A stretch of DNA of 64,000 nt from Candidatus Leptovillus gracilis (GTDB lineage Bacteria > Chloroflexota > Anaerolineae > Promineifilales > Promineifilaceae). A model generated the notes under the pieces. That model was given only the letters and a program-made list of their open reading frames with translations. It had not been told where the DNA came from and searched no databases. The DNA lies in the NCBI GenBank assembly GCA_016716065.1, contig JADJXA010000002.1:806001-870000 (forward strand), read 5' to 3'. Of the stretch, positions 35,606 to 43,389 are shown piece by piece (the first letter of the stretch is position 1; the number at the start of each line of letters is the position of its first letter). The translations under genes and the position numbers were made by a program.

Positions 35606-36769
35606 GTCGACCGGGGCTTCTTCAGTGCGTTCTTCTAAACCAAATTCACTGGCGGAGTAATAACCGCTGTCAATCAAGACAGATTCCCAATTGGTAATGT
35701 CCACATCAATCGGTACCAGGAGATAGGAGGGCACCACTTTGAGGCCATTATCGTAGGTGGTAGTGTCGTTAATTGGGACTTCGACGCCTTTCAACATGGC
35801 GTCCACCATGTCAACAGCCACGCGGGCCAGTTCACGGGTGTCTTTGAAGACGGTTTCTGTCTGTTCACCGGCGATGATGGATTTGACGGAGGGCGTTTCG
35901 GCGTCCTGTCCGGTGATGACGGGCATGGGCAGTTCGGCTGTACCGTAACCCACGCCTTTCAAGGAGGAGAGAATGCCGATGCTGAGGCCGTCATAGGGGG
36001 ACAAAACGGCGTCTACGGTCTCATCGGTGTAGTAGGCGCTCAGCAGGTTGTCCATGCGAGCCTGGGCGGTCGCGCCGTCCCAACGCAGGGTAGAAACCTT
36101 GTCCATGCCTTGCTGACCACTCTGGATGACCAGTTGGCCGTTGTCCAGATAGGGCTGCAAAATGGACATGGCGCCATCGTAGAAGAAGTAGGCATTGTTG
36201 TCATCGGGTGAGCCGCCAAACAGTTCGATGTTAAAGGGGCCATTGCCATCTTTCAGACCGAGGGCTTTTTCAATGTAGCTGGCCTGGATGACGCCGACCT
36301 GGAAGTTATCGAAGGTGGCGTAGTAATCCACGTTTTCACTGCCGCGGATCAGGCGGTCATAGGCGATGACTTTGATACCCTGGTCGGCTGCCTGCTGCAA
36401 AACGTCAGACAGGGTTTCGCCATCAATGGCGGCGATGACCAGCACGTTGACGCCCTTGGTGATCATGTTTTCGATTTGGGCGAGCTGGTTGGGGATGTCA
36501 TCTTCGGCATATTGCAGGTCTGTCTGGTATCCCTTTTCTTCAAAGAACTTCACCATGTTGTTGCCATCATCAATCCAGCGTTGGGATGATTTGGTGGGCA
36601 TGGAGATGCCGATCAGGGCAGTTTGGCTGCTTTCTGGCGCAGCGGCTTCTGCGGCCGGTGCGCTGGTGGCTTCGGTGCTGCTGGCTGGGGCGGTATTGTC
36701 GCCGCCGCAAGCGCTCAACATCAAGGCAAAGACCAGGATGCTCAACAAAAACAAGATTGATTTTTTCAT
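34622..36769 (-). CDS. ChvE-like sugar-binding lipoprotein with two tandem copies of the whole binding domain
   Basis: 715 residues, about twice the family length. Lipoprotein signal (LMLSACGGD) and a Thr/Ala-rich linker to residue 50, then copy 1 (51-388) and copy 2 (389-715), each a complete periplasmic binding domain beginning ALIGISMPTKSSQRWIDDGN. The period is 338 residues (1,014 bases). Amino acid differences are few and mild (for example Asn/Ser, Ala/Pro, Tyr/Phe), while many DNA differences are synonymous. ChvE-type proteins bind aldose sugars for GguAB-like importers. A single transcript with one promoter and operator upstream is likely. Confidence 0.93.
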   Translation of the reverse strand: MKKSILFLLSILVFALMLSACGGDNTAPASSTEATSAPAAEAAAPESSQTALIGISMPTKSSQRWIDDGNNMVKFFEEKGYQTDLQYAEDDIPNQLAQIENMITKGVNVLVIAAIDGETLSDVLQQAADQGIKVIAYDRLIRGSENVDYYATFDNFQVGVIQASYIEKALGLKDGNGPFNIELFGGSPDDNNAYFFYDGAMSILQPYLDNGQLVIQSGQQGMDKVSTLRWDGATAQARMDNLLSAYYTDETVDAVLSPYDGLSIGILSSLKGVGYGTAELPMPVITGQDAETPSVKSIIAGEQTETVFKDTRELARVAVDMVDAMLKGVEVPINDTTTYDNGLKVVPSYLLVPIDVDITNWESVLIDSGYYSASEFGLEERTEEAPVDALIGISMPTKSSQRWIDDGNNMVKFFEEKGYQTDLQYAEDDIPNQLAQIENMITKGVNVLVIAAIDGETLSDVLQQAADQGIKVIAYDRLIRGSENVDYYATFDNFQVGVIQASYIEKALGLKDGSGPFNIELFGGSPDDNNAYFFYDGAMSILQPYLDNGQLVIQSGQQGMDKVSTLRWDGATAQARMDNLLSAYYTDETVDAVLSPYDGLSIGILSSLKGVGYGTPELPMPIITGQDAETPSVKSIIAGEQTETVFKDTRELARVAVDMVDAMLRGREVPINDTTTYDNGIKVVPSFLLVPIDVDITNWESVLIDSGYYSADDFN
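35606..36619 (-). repeat. Tandem duplication unit, N-terminal copy
   Basis: First copy of the unit, ending in a short joining segment (residues about 374-388, with ERTEEAPVD) that replaces the signal peptide and linker of the second copy. Confidence 0.9.
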
Positions 36770-36862
36770 TTTTTCTCTTCCTTTTAGAGTTGTGAACTGC
36801 CTTCTTCTGAAATTTTGAGAATCAATAACAGAGATTCGTGTACGGATGTTAAGTTTTGCTCT

Positions 36863-36886
36863 GTTATCGTTCCCGTTAACGATAAC
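36863..36886. promoter_or_regulatory. Operator for LacI-family regulator, importer side
   Basis: Perfect 9-bp inverted repeat GTTATCGTT / AACGATAAC separated by six bases, with CGTTAACG in the middle. It starts right after the -10 of the importer promoter, so it covers the transcription start and fits a repressor site. Confidence 0.75.
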
Positions 36887-36915
36887 ATTCTAGCATTCAC
36901 AACATCCCCCGTCAA
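36887..36915 (-). promoter_or_regulatory. Promoter of the ChvE-like importer operon
   Basis: TTGACG (36910-36915), 17-base spacer, TAGAAT (36887-36892) on the minus strand. The start point is predicted near 36880, inside the operator. Confidence 0.75.
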
Positions 36916-37047
36916 CCCTGAAACCAGTTTTTATTGTACAATCTGCCGTAAATCTCGCCAAATTCATTGGTCACTTTTGATTTTTTGTGATGATGGCTGG
37001 TCGCCATATTGGCAAGTGGGGCCGGGATTGCGGACAATAAGCTGGCA

Positions 37048-37076
37048 TTGACATGAAAAAAACGTTGTGCTACACT
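37048..37076 (+). promoter_or_regulatory. Promoter of the LacI-type regulator
   Basis: TTGACA (37048-37053), 17-base spacer, TACACT (37071-37076). The start is predicted near 37083, next to the operator. Confidence 0.75.
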
Positions 37077-37083
37077 GAAAATC

Positions 37084-37095
37084 GTTAACGTTAAC
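37084..37095. promoter_or_regulatory. Operator for LacI-family regulator, own gene
   Basis: Perfect 12-base palindrome GTTAACGTTAAC just after the predicted start point. It shares GTTAAC and CGTTAAC text with the operator at 36863-36886, suggesting autoregulation. Confidence 0.75.
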
Positions 37096-37124
37096 ATACT
37101 AAGTTGACAAATGAGTGAGAAACT

Positions 37125-38150
37125 ATGAGTCGCAAACGTGTCACGATTAGAGAGGTAGCCCAGGCGGCGGGGGTTTCGACGCAAACGGTATCGCGGGTGG
37201 TAAACGGCCGTCCTGACGTGTCGCATGAAACCCGCCAGCATGTGCAGGCGGTTATAGATAGTCTAGACTACCAACCGAGCAAGATTGCCCGTAGTCTCAT
37301 CCAGGGGCAGAGTTATTCTCTGGGGGTTGTCAGTTCGAGCATAGGGCTGTATGGTCCGTCTCTCGTTTTGCAGGGAGTTCAGGAAGCAGCGGAGCAGTTG
37401 GGTTTTTCCCTGATTTTGCATATTCTGCCCGACGCTGAGGTGTATGACGCCAAAAAGCTGCTGCGTGGAATTTTGGCCTATCATGTGGATGGGATTTTAT
37501 GGGCTGTGCCGGAAATTGGGCAAAACAGGGATTGGGTGCAGCAGGAGGTAGCCAATCTGACGGTACCGATTGCCTTTTTGAATGTGCAGCCACGGCCGAT
37601 GTTGACAACGGCCGTTATTGACAATCGTCATGGCGGCAGACTGGCGACCCGTCATCTGCTTGAGCAGGGGCGGCGGAACATCGGCATTATTACCGGCCCC
37701 ATGAATTGGTGGGAAGCGCGGCAGCGAGAATTGGGCTGGCGTGAAGAATTGATGGCAAACGGCCGTTCCGTAGACGAAAGTTACATCACCCACGGCGATT
37801 GGACCCCCGGCAGCGGCGAGCGCAGCATTCGTATGCTGCTCGATTGGCATCCCGAAATGGATGCTGTCTTTGCCTGCAACGACCAGATGGCCCTCGGCGC
37901 TATGAAAAGCGCCCGCCAATTGGGCCGACGCATCCCCGAAGACCTGGCTATCGTCGGCTTCGACGACATCCCGGAAGCGCCTTACTTTGACCCCTCTCTC
38001 ACTACCATCCACCAGGACTTATCTGAAATGGGGCGCGAGGGCGTGCGGCAGTTGATTTGCATCATCAACAACCCGGAACACCCCACCGCCGAGCCTATCA
38101 AGCTGCTGCCCACGCTCGTTGTGCGCCAAAGCTCTTTGAGTAACGGCTGA
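37125..38150 (+). CDS. LacI-family transcriptional regulator of the pentose importer
   Basis: 341 residues. N-terminal LacI helix-turn-helix (VTIREVAQAAGVSTQTVSRV, then NGRPDVS and ARSLI hinge), followed by a sugar-binding-like effector domain of the type I periplasmic fold (GVVSSSIGLYGP, AVFACNDQMALGAMKSARQLG, VGFDDIPEAPYFDPSLTTI). It is divergent from the binding-protein/ATPase/permease operon, with operators at both promoters. The effector is probably arabinose or a related sugar, inferred from context. Confidence 0.95.
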   Translation: MSRKRVTIREVAQAAGVSTQTVSRVVNGRPDVSHETRQHVQAVIDSLDYQPSKIARSLIQGQSYSLGVVSSSIGLYGPSLVLQGVQEAAEQLGFSLILHILPDAEVYDAKKLLRGILAYHVDGILWAVPEIGQNRDWVQQEVANLTVPIAFLNVQPRPMLTTAVIDNRHGGRLATRHLLEQGRRNIGIITGPMNWWEARQRELGWREELMANGRSVDESYITHGDWTPGSGERSIRMLLDWHPEMDAVFACNDQMALGAMKSARQLGRRIPEDLAIVGFDDIPEAPYFDPSLTTIHQDLSEMGREGVRQLICIINNPEHPTAEPIKLLPTLVVRQSSLSNG

Positions 38151-38225
38151 AGCATCATATAGACAAAGACCATTATCTCTACGGCTTCTCTGAGATGAAA
38201 TTGCCAACGGAGCAAACGCTTTACG

Positions 38226-40004
38226 TCATGGACCACACGAGAAATCGGCCACAAAAAGAACTTTTTCCGCCATCTGACCGTCCCCGGAGACAACTTTGCC
38301 TGTGCCAATAACAGTGGCTGCACTGGAATTGTTTACCTCAAATCCAAATCCGCTGCTGATTGGCCCGGCCAGTTTTGTGTTGTTCCAAAAATAAGTGAAA
38401 CGGCCGTCGCCTCCCTGTCCTTGCAAGTAAATGGTACGGTAGCCAATGCCAGCCTCGCAGCGGCCGTTCACTGGATAGAGGTCCAGGGTCAGCCCGGCGC
38501 ACGTCCCCGGCGCGCACCGCCTGGTCCCACCAGTCGCCTCGTTGCCGTTGGCCGGCATGACCGATAAGGCTTCCCAATCACCTGACCACTCCAACCGACT
38601 GCCGAACACATAGCCCAGGTTGTATTGATTGTCCAAGACATACAACCAATTCCCTTCCGCCGCGCGGCCGATGATTGTGACCACTTCGCCGGGAGCGGCG
38701 ATGGCTAATTCGGCCGACGTGCTGTCCGGGGCGGCGAAGAGGCTGGCGGGCAGGGTGATGGTCGCCGTGAGGTTGGCGGTGGTTTGTACGGCCGTTGCTG
38801 TGGCTGCCGTTGGTCGTAAGGTAAGTGAGGGTATGCTCGTGGCGCGTGTGGGTTCTACGGGTCGGGTGGCCGGGGATGTGGGCGACGGTGTTGCCCTGGA
38901 CACCCCACCGGTGGACACCCCACCGGTGGCCGCCCCACCGGTGGCCGCCCCACCGGTGGCCGCCCCACCAGGCACAGGGGTCGAATTGTGGGCGAAGATA
39001 GCTAAAGGAGTACGGCCGTTTTCTTGAGCCATACTTCCGCCCGTTAAAATAACCAGTCCCAACAACAGAAAAAGCGCCAGCCAGCGCCAGCGCCGCGCAG
39101 TCAGCGGCGCGATTGCCTGATCCACGGCCGCGTCTTCGACCACCAACTCTGTTGCGGCATCATAGTACGGCTGGCTGTCTGAGGCAAGTGGATGGGCAAC
39201 GGCCGTCAACGCTTTGGCAAAGGCGACGGCCGTCTGGTAACGTACTTCCCGCTGCTTGGCCATCGCCTTCACGATAACGGGTTGGCAGGCCGCCGGGATG
39301 TTGGGTTGGGTGTCTTGCAGGTTAGGGACTGGCTCGTAGATATGTTTGACGGCCAGCCCAATAGGTGTGCTGGTCTGATAGGGATGCTTGCCGGTAAGCA
39401 TCTCAAACAAAATGACGCCCAGGGTATAGATGTCGGAACGGCCGTCTATCTCCACTTCCCCCTGAATTTGCTCCGGACTCATATAGGCCGGCGTACCCAC
39501 TGCTCCGCCCGTTTCCGTTAGCTTGGTATGCTCATCGGTAAACTTGGCTGTGCCAAAATCAGAAATAAACGGCTCATTGCGTTGATCAAACAAAATGTTA
39601 CTGGGCTTTAAATCTCGATGGACCACGCCGCGGCGGTGAACCTCATCCAAGGCCGGGGCCAGGCGGCTGAGAATACGCGCCGTCTCAGGCAAAGCCATAG
39701 GGCCATGTTTTAGCCGGTCGCTCAACGATCCACCGGCCATAAAGCGCATCACCAAAAATGGCTGCTCATCCTGCTCGCCAAAATCATACACCGGCACAAT
39801 TGCCGGATGATCCAGCGCCGCGACAATTTTCGCCTCGCGGTCGAAGCGGCGGCGAAAGGTGGGATGATGCAATAGTTCGCGTGGCAGCAGCTTCACGGCT
39901 ACATCGCGCCCGAAGTGGGGGTCATGGGCCAGGTAAACGGTAGACATTCCACCGCGCCCCAATTCTGCTTTGATCTGGTAACGGCCAATTGTTTGCGGTA
40001 GCAT
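38226..40004 (-). CDS. Hanks-type Ser/Thr kinase with extracytoplasmic SH3b-like domain
   Basis: 592 residues. Kinase domain about 8-270 with Lys38, HRDLKPSN (129-136), DFG (149-151) and GTPAYMSPEQ. Membrane helix about 305-322. Then a Gly-Ala-Ala-Thr-Gly repeat stretch (346-369), a Thr/Pro linker, an SH3b-like domain (about 415-470: ASLFAAPDSTSAELAIAAPGE) and a C-terminal region of about 115 residues with four cysteines that I do not recognise. The catalytic motifs are all intact. It is convergent with the LacI-type gene. It likely senses cell-wall or surface ligands. Confidence 0.92.
   Translation of the reverse strand: MLPQTIGRYQIKAELGRGGMSTVYLAHDPHFGRDVAVKLLPRELLHHPTFRRRFDREAKIVAALDHPAIVPVYDFGEQDEQPFLVMRFMAGGSLSDRLKHGPMALPETARILSRLAPALDEVHRRGVVHRDLKPSNILFDQRNEPFISDFGTAKFTDEHTKLTETGGAVGTPAYMSPEQIQGEVEIDGRSDIYTLGVILFEMLTGKHPYQTSTPIGLAVKHIYEPVPNLQDTQPNIPAACQPVIVKAMAKQREVRYQTAVAFAKALTAVAHPLASDSQPYYDAATELVVEDAAVDQAIAPLTARRWRWLALFLLLGLVILTGGSMAQENGRTPLAIFAHNSTPVPGGAATGGAATGGAATGGVSTGGVSRATPSPTSPATRPVEPTRATSIPSLTLRPTAATATAVQTTANLTATITLPASLFAAPDSTSAELAIAAPGEVVTIIGRAAEGNWLYVLDNQYNLGYVFGSRLEWSGDWEALSVMPANGNEATGGTRRCAPGTCAGLTLDLYPVNGRCEAGIGYRTIYLQGQGGDGRFTYFWNNTKLAGPISSGFGFEVNNSSAATVIGTGKVVSGDGQMAEKVLFVADFSCGP
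38898..38972 (-). repeat. In-frame 15-bp minisatellite, five units
   Basis: Five units of GGMCRCCCCACCGGT on the plus strand (two GGACACC and three GGCCGCC forms, the last ending CCAGG). They encode the Gly-Ala-Ala-Thr-Gly/Gly-Val-Ser-Thr-Gly repeats just outside the membrane. Confidence 0.9.
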
Positions 40005-40160
40005 CCATTGGATTATAAATAGGCCAAAAGTCCCTACAAGATGATATTTGCGCCCTGTTCACGTTCGCCTTATAGGATTTACTTCCTATTTACGTGCCCA
40101 GGATTCAGGCAATATCTTCCCTTTTTGTGAACTTTATGTTACCTTGTGAGGGCTGGCTCC

Positions 40161-40189
40161 TTCAAAATAGTTGAACGCTCTGTTATAAT
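40161..40189 (+). promoter_or_regulatory. Promoter of the LysM lipoprotein gene
   Basis: TTCAAA (40161-40166), 17-base spacer, perfect TATAAT (40184-40189). The start codon is at 40251, leaving a leader of about 55 bases with AAGGAGG. Confidence 0.7.
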
Positions 40190-40250
40190 GGAGGGTACAT
40201 ATCTTACAAAGGCCAGTGGGGACTGGATGTCCTGAAAAAAGGAGGCTCTT

Positions 40251-40661
40251 ATGCGCCGGTTATTCATCCTGGTTTTATTGATGATGCTTCTGTTGGTCTC
40301 TTGCCGCAACGTGCAAGATTCCCTGACTCTGCCTTCGTCGTTGTCGGGTGGTAGTGAGGACAGCCAGACGGCCGTACCCTCGTCGGCCCCGCGTGTGGCA
40401 GTGACGCCTACGCCACCACTGCCACCGACATTTACACCGGAAATCATGGCGCATCAGGGTCATCTCTATTTGCTGCCTGTTTCTGGGGCTGATGGCACAG
40501 TGACCTATGTTCACGTTGTGCGTCCTGGCGACACGTTGGCCGGCCTAAGCCGCCTCTATGGCGTAATGGCCGAAGATGTGGTACGGGTAAATGATATTGA
40601 GGACCAGAATTTGATTAAGGTGGGCCAGGCGTTGGTTATTCCGATCACCTTTACACCGTAA
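40251..40661 (+). CDS. Small LysM-domain lipoprotein
   Basis: 136 residues with a lipoprotein signal (LLLVSC, Cys18), a Ser/Thr/Pro linker, and one LysM domain at about 85-133 (HVVRPGDTLAGLSRLYGV ... VGQALVIPI). LysM binds peptidoglycan, so it probably lies on the outer face of the membrane or in the wall. It has its own promoter and ends at a strong terminator, so it appears monocistronic. Confidence 0.88.
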   Translation: MRRLFILVLLMMLLLVSCRNVQDSLTLPSSLSGGSEDSQTAVPSSAPRVAVTPTPPLPPTFTPEIMAHQGHLYLLPVSGADGTVTYVHVVRPGDTLAGLSRLYGVMAEDVVRVNDIEDQNLIKVGQALVIPITFTP

Positions 40662-40683
40662 AACCGAGGTTAGCTGCCAATAT

Positions 40684-40712
40684 AAAAAGCCCGCTGTCAC
40701 AGCGGGCTTTTT
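40684..40712. terminator. Bidirectional rho-independent terminator
   Basis: AAAAAGCCCGCTG / CAGCGGGCTTTTT with a 3-base loop; T runs on both strands. It serves the LysM gene and, on the other strand, could serve clpC, whose stop lies about 120 bases away. Confidence 0.93.
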
Positions 40713-40751
40713 TTGATTGGCTTACATTCCGGGGTACTAATATCCGTAGGC

Positions 40752-40838
40752 CGAAGTCCGTATCTCGTTTTCCGTTGGCATTTGCCAGAGGCAGCGCCCT
40801 ACGGATTACCGATAACGGATTACCGCTTACGGGCACTA
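40752..40838 (-). repeat. 3'-end repeat TAGTRCCCGTAAGC..., copy at clpC
   Basis: Read on the minus strand it begins with the clpC stop codon (TAG TGCCCGTAAGC) and continues through CCGTAGGGCGCT, GCCAACGGAAAACG and GGACTTCGG. The block at 50805-50891 matches over its length. Confidence 0.85.
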
Positions 40839-43346
40839 GATAACTGGCAACGCTTCGACTTCCAACTCTGTTTCTGGTAACTCTTCCTGGTGGAGGAGGA
40901 CAATTTTGTCCTCTATCACATCCACGACGATGACTTCGCCAGATTGGAACTTGCCGGATAGAACGGCGTCCGACAACAGGTCTTCAATTTCTGTTTGTAC
41001 CAGGCGGCGTAACGGCCGTGCGCCAAATTCAGCGTCATAACCATGTTCGCCCAACCAGGCCCGCGCTTCGCTGGTTACTTCTAACGAGAGTTCGTGGTCT
41101 ATGAGGCGATCCTTTACCTCAGACAAGATAATGTCCACAATGTAACGAATGTCTGCGGGTGATAGCTGACGGAAGACAATGATGCTGTCTACGCGGTTGA
41201 TAAACTCCGGGCGAAACTGACGTTTCAACTCGTCGGTCAGGGTTTTGCGCATTTCGGCGTACTGCGCTTTTTCTTCGGTCACTTCGTCTCGTTGGAAGGC
41301 AAAGCCCATGTTCGGACCTCGGCGGATGGTGTCCGCGCCAACGTTGGACGTCATGATGATGATGGTGTTGCGGAAATTGACACGCTGCCCCTTGGCGTCG
41401 GACAGGTGGCCTTCTTCCATGATTTGCAGCAGCAAATTGAAGGCTTCCGGGTGGGCTTTTTCGATTTCGTCAAAGACGACAATGGAATACGGCCGTCGCC
41501 GAACCGCCTCGGTCAACTGACCGGCGTCTTCATAGCCCACATAACCTGGCGGTGAACCCACCAATCGGGCGATGCTGTGCCGCTCCATAAACTCAGACAT
41601 GTCTAACTGAACCAGGGCGTCTTCGCTGCCAAACAGGAACCTGGCCAACGCTTTGGTCAGTTCCGTCTTGCCCACGCCGGTGGGTCCTAAGAAAATAAAG
41701 GAGCCAATCGGGCGTTCCGGGTCTTTCAGACCGGCTCTGGCGCGGCGCACCGCTTTGGAGATAGCCTGAATCGCCTCTTCTTGCCCCACGATATGCTGGC
41801 GCAGTTCATCTTCCATGCGCAGCAGCCGCGCGGATTCTTGTTCGGTGAATTGATAGACCGGGATGCCGGTCCACATCGCCAACACTTCAGCAATGTCTTC
41901 AGCTGTCACGTTGACGCCGGCTTCCGCGCTCGACGCGGCGCGCATCTGGTCCAGACGTTTCTGGACGTCTTGTTCGCGCCCAGACCAAAGGTCAATGTCC
42001 AACTGCCGACCTTCCTCAATGGCTAATTCCCGTTCTTCGCGGATGTCGCGCAGCTCTTCGTAAGCAATCTGGATGTCGGCCGGCTGCGGCATACGGTACA
42101 TCCGCACCCGCGAGGCGCTTTCGTCAATCAGATCAATCGCCTTGTCGGGTAAAAAGCGTTCAGTGACATAGCGTGTGGATAAGTTAACGGCCGCTTCAAT
42201 CGCTTCTTCCGTAATGTATAAATTGTGATGGGACTCATACGCCCCTTTGATGCCGCGCAAAATCTGAATTGTTTCTTCAGACGACGGCTCGTCCACGCGA
42301 ATGGGTTGGAACCGACGTTCCAAAGCGGCGTCACTTTCAATGTACTTGCGGTACTCTTCCAGCGTCGTCGCCCCAATGCACTGCAATTCGCCACGCGCCA
42401 GGGATGGTTTTAAGATATTGGCCGCGTCCACCGAGCTGCCGGCCGAGCCAGCGCCCACCAACATATGAACCTCGTCAATAAACAAGATAGCGTCGCTGGA
42501 CTTCAACTCTTCAATGACGCGCTTCAGGCGCTCTTCAAACTGGCCGCGATACATCGTACCGGCCACCAGGCTGCCCACATCCAATTGCAAGACACGCTTG
42601 TTGTGCAAAATTTCCGGGACGCGACCTTCGACAATACGCTGCGCGAGCCCTTCAATGATGGCCGTTTTACCCACGCCTGGCTCGCCGATGAGCGCCGGGT
42701 TGTTCTTGGTACGCCGGGCTAAAATTTGAATAACCCGTTCGATTTCCATGTTACGCCCAATAACTGGGTCTAACTTGCCTTCTTCGGCCAGCGCTGTCAG
42801 GTCAGTCGCCAGTTGGTCCACCATGGGGGTTTTGCTTTTTTCTTTTTTAGCGGCGCTGCTGCGTCTGGGGACCTGGGTTTCTCCGGCTGCCACCGGGCTT
42901 TCCTTCAACATTTGTTTGGTTTGCCGGCGTATTTGTTCGGCGCTGATGCCAAATTTACGCAGCACATCAATGGCTACGCCTTCATTTTGCCGCGCCATGC
43001 CCAGCAGGAGGTGTTCGGTGCTGATGTAATGCTGCCCCATGCGGCGGGCTTCTTCAACGGCCAACTCCAACAGCCGTTTGGTACTGGGAGACAATTCAAT
43101 CTTGGTAAAGGGGGTTCGGGTGCTGGGGCCGCTGGAAAGGCGTTCCACCATGGCCTGCACACGTACCACATCCAAACCAAGCTCGCGCAGTACACGCCCA
43201 GCCACGCCACCTTCTTCACGCAGCAAGCCAATTAGAACGTGTTCACTGCCAATGTAGCTGTGATTTAAGCGTTCAGCTTCCTCTTGCGCCAGACTAAGAA
43301 CACGGCGAGCGCGTTGCGTAAAACGTTCCCAATTTTTCGAGTTCAC
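40836..43346 (-). CDS. clpC: ATP-dependent Clp protease ATP-binding subunit ClpC
   Basis: 836 residues. AAA+ unfoldase that feeds proteins to ClpP. The N-terminal double Clp repeat (about 5-145) is followed by AAA domain 1 (GEPGVGKTAIIEG, ILFIDEVHMLVGAG), a ClpC-type middle domain (about 410-470) and AAA domain 2 (GPTGVGKTELTKALA, SIVVFDEIEKAH). The middle domain is short, as in ClpC rather than ClpB. It lies 43 bases after the S1 gene on the same strand. The stop codon falls in a dispersed repeat. Confidence 0.96.
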   Translation of the reverse strand: MNSKNWERFTQRARRVLSLAQEEAERLNHSYIGSEHVLIGLLREEGGVAGRVLRELGLDVVRVQAMVERLSSGPSTRTPFTKIELSPSTKRLLELAVEEARRMGQHYISTEHLLLGMARQNEGVAIDVLRKFGISAEQIRRQTKQMLKESPVAAGETQVPRRSSAAKKEKSKTPMVDQLATDLTALAEEGKLDPVIGRNMEIERVIQILARRTKNNPALIGEPGVGKTAIIEGLAQRIVEGRVPEILHNKRVLQLDVGSLVAGTMYRGQFEERLKRVIEELKSSDAILFIDEVHMLVGAGSAGSSVDAANILKPSLARGELQCIGATTLEEYRKYIESDAALERRFQPIRVDEPSSEETIQILRGIKGAYESHHNLYITEEAIEAAVNLSTRYVTERFLPDKAIDLIDESASRVRMYRMPQPADIQIAYEELRDIREERELAIEEGRQLDIDLWSGREQDVQKRLDQMRAASSAEAGVNVTAEDIAEVLAMWTGIPVYQFTEQESARLLRMEDELRQHIVGQEEAIQAISKAVRRARAGLKDPERPIGSFIFLGPTGVGKTELTKALARFLFGSEDALVQLDMSEFMERHSIARLVGSPPGYVGYEDAGQLTEAVRRRPYSIVVFDEIEKAHPEAFNLLLQIMEEGHLSDAKGQRVNFRNTIIIMTSNVGADTIRRGPNMGFAFQRDEVTEEKAQYAEMRKTLTDELKRQFRPEFINRVDSIIVFRQLSPADIRYIVDIILSEVKDRLIDHELSLEVTSEARAWLGEHGYDAEFGARPLRRLVQTEIEDLLSDAVLSGKFQSGEVIVVDVIEDKIVLLHQEELPETELEVEALPVI

Positions 43347-43389
43347 TGTTTTTCACCTCGAATTTGCTGAAAGAGGAGATCGGATTTAC

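Larger units (their letters stand above)
36770..37124. other. Divergent regulatory region between importer and LacI-type regulator
   Basis: 355 bases with two outward promoters, each followed at the start point by a palindromic CGTTAACG-containing operator. No gene is seen. Confidence 0.75.
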
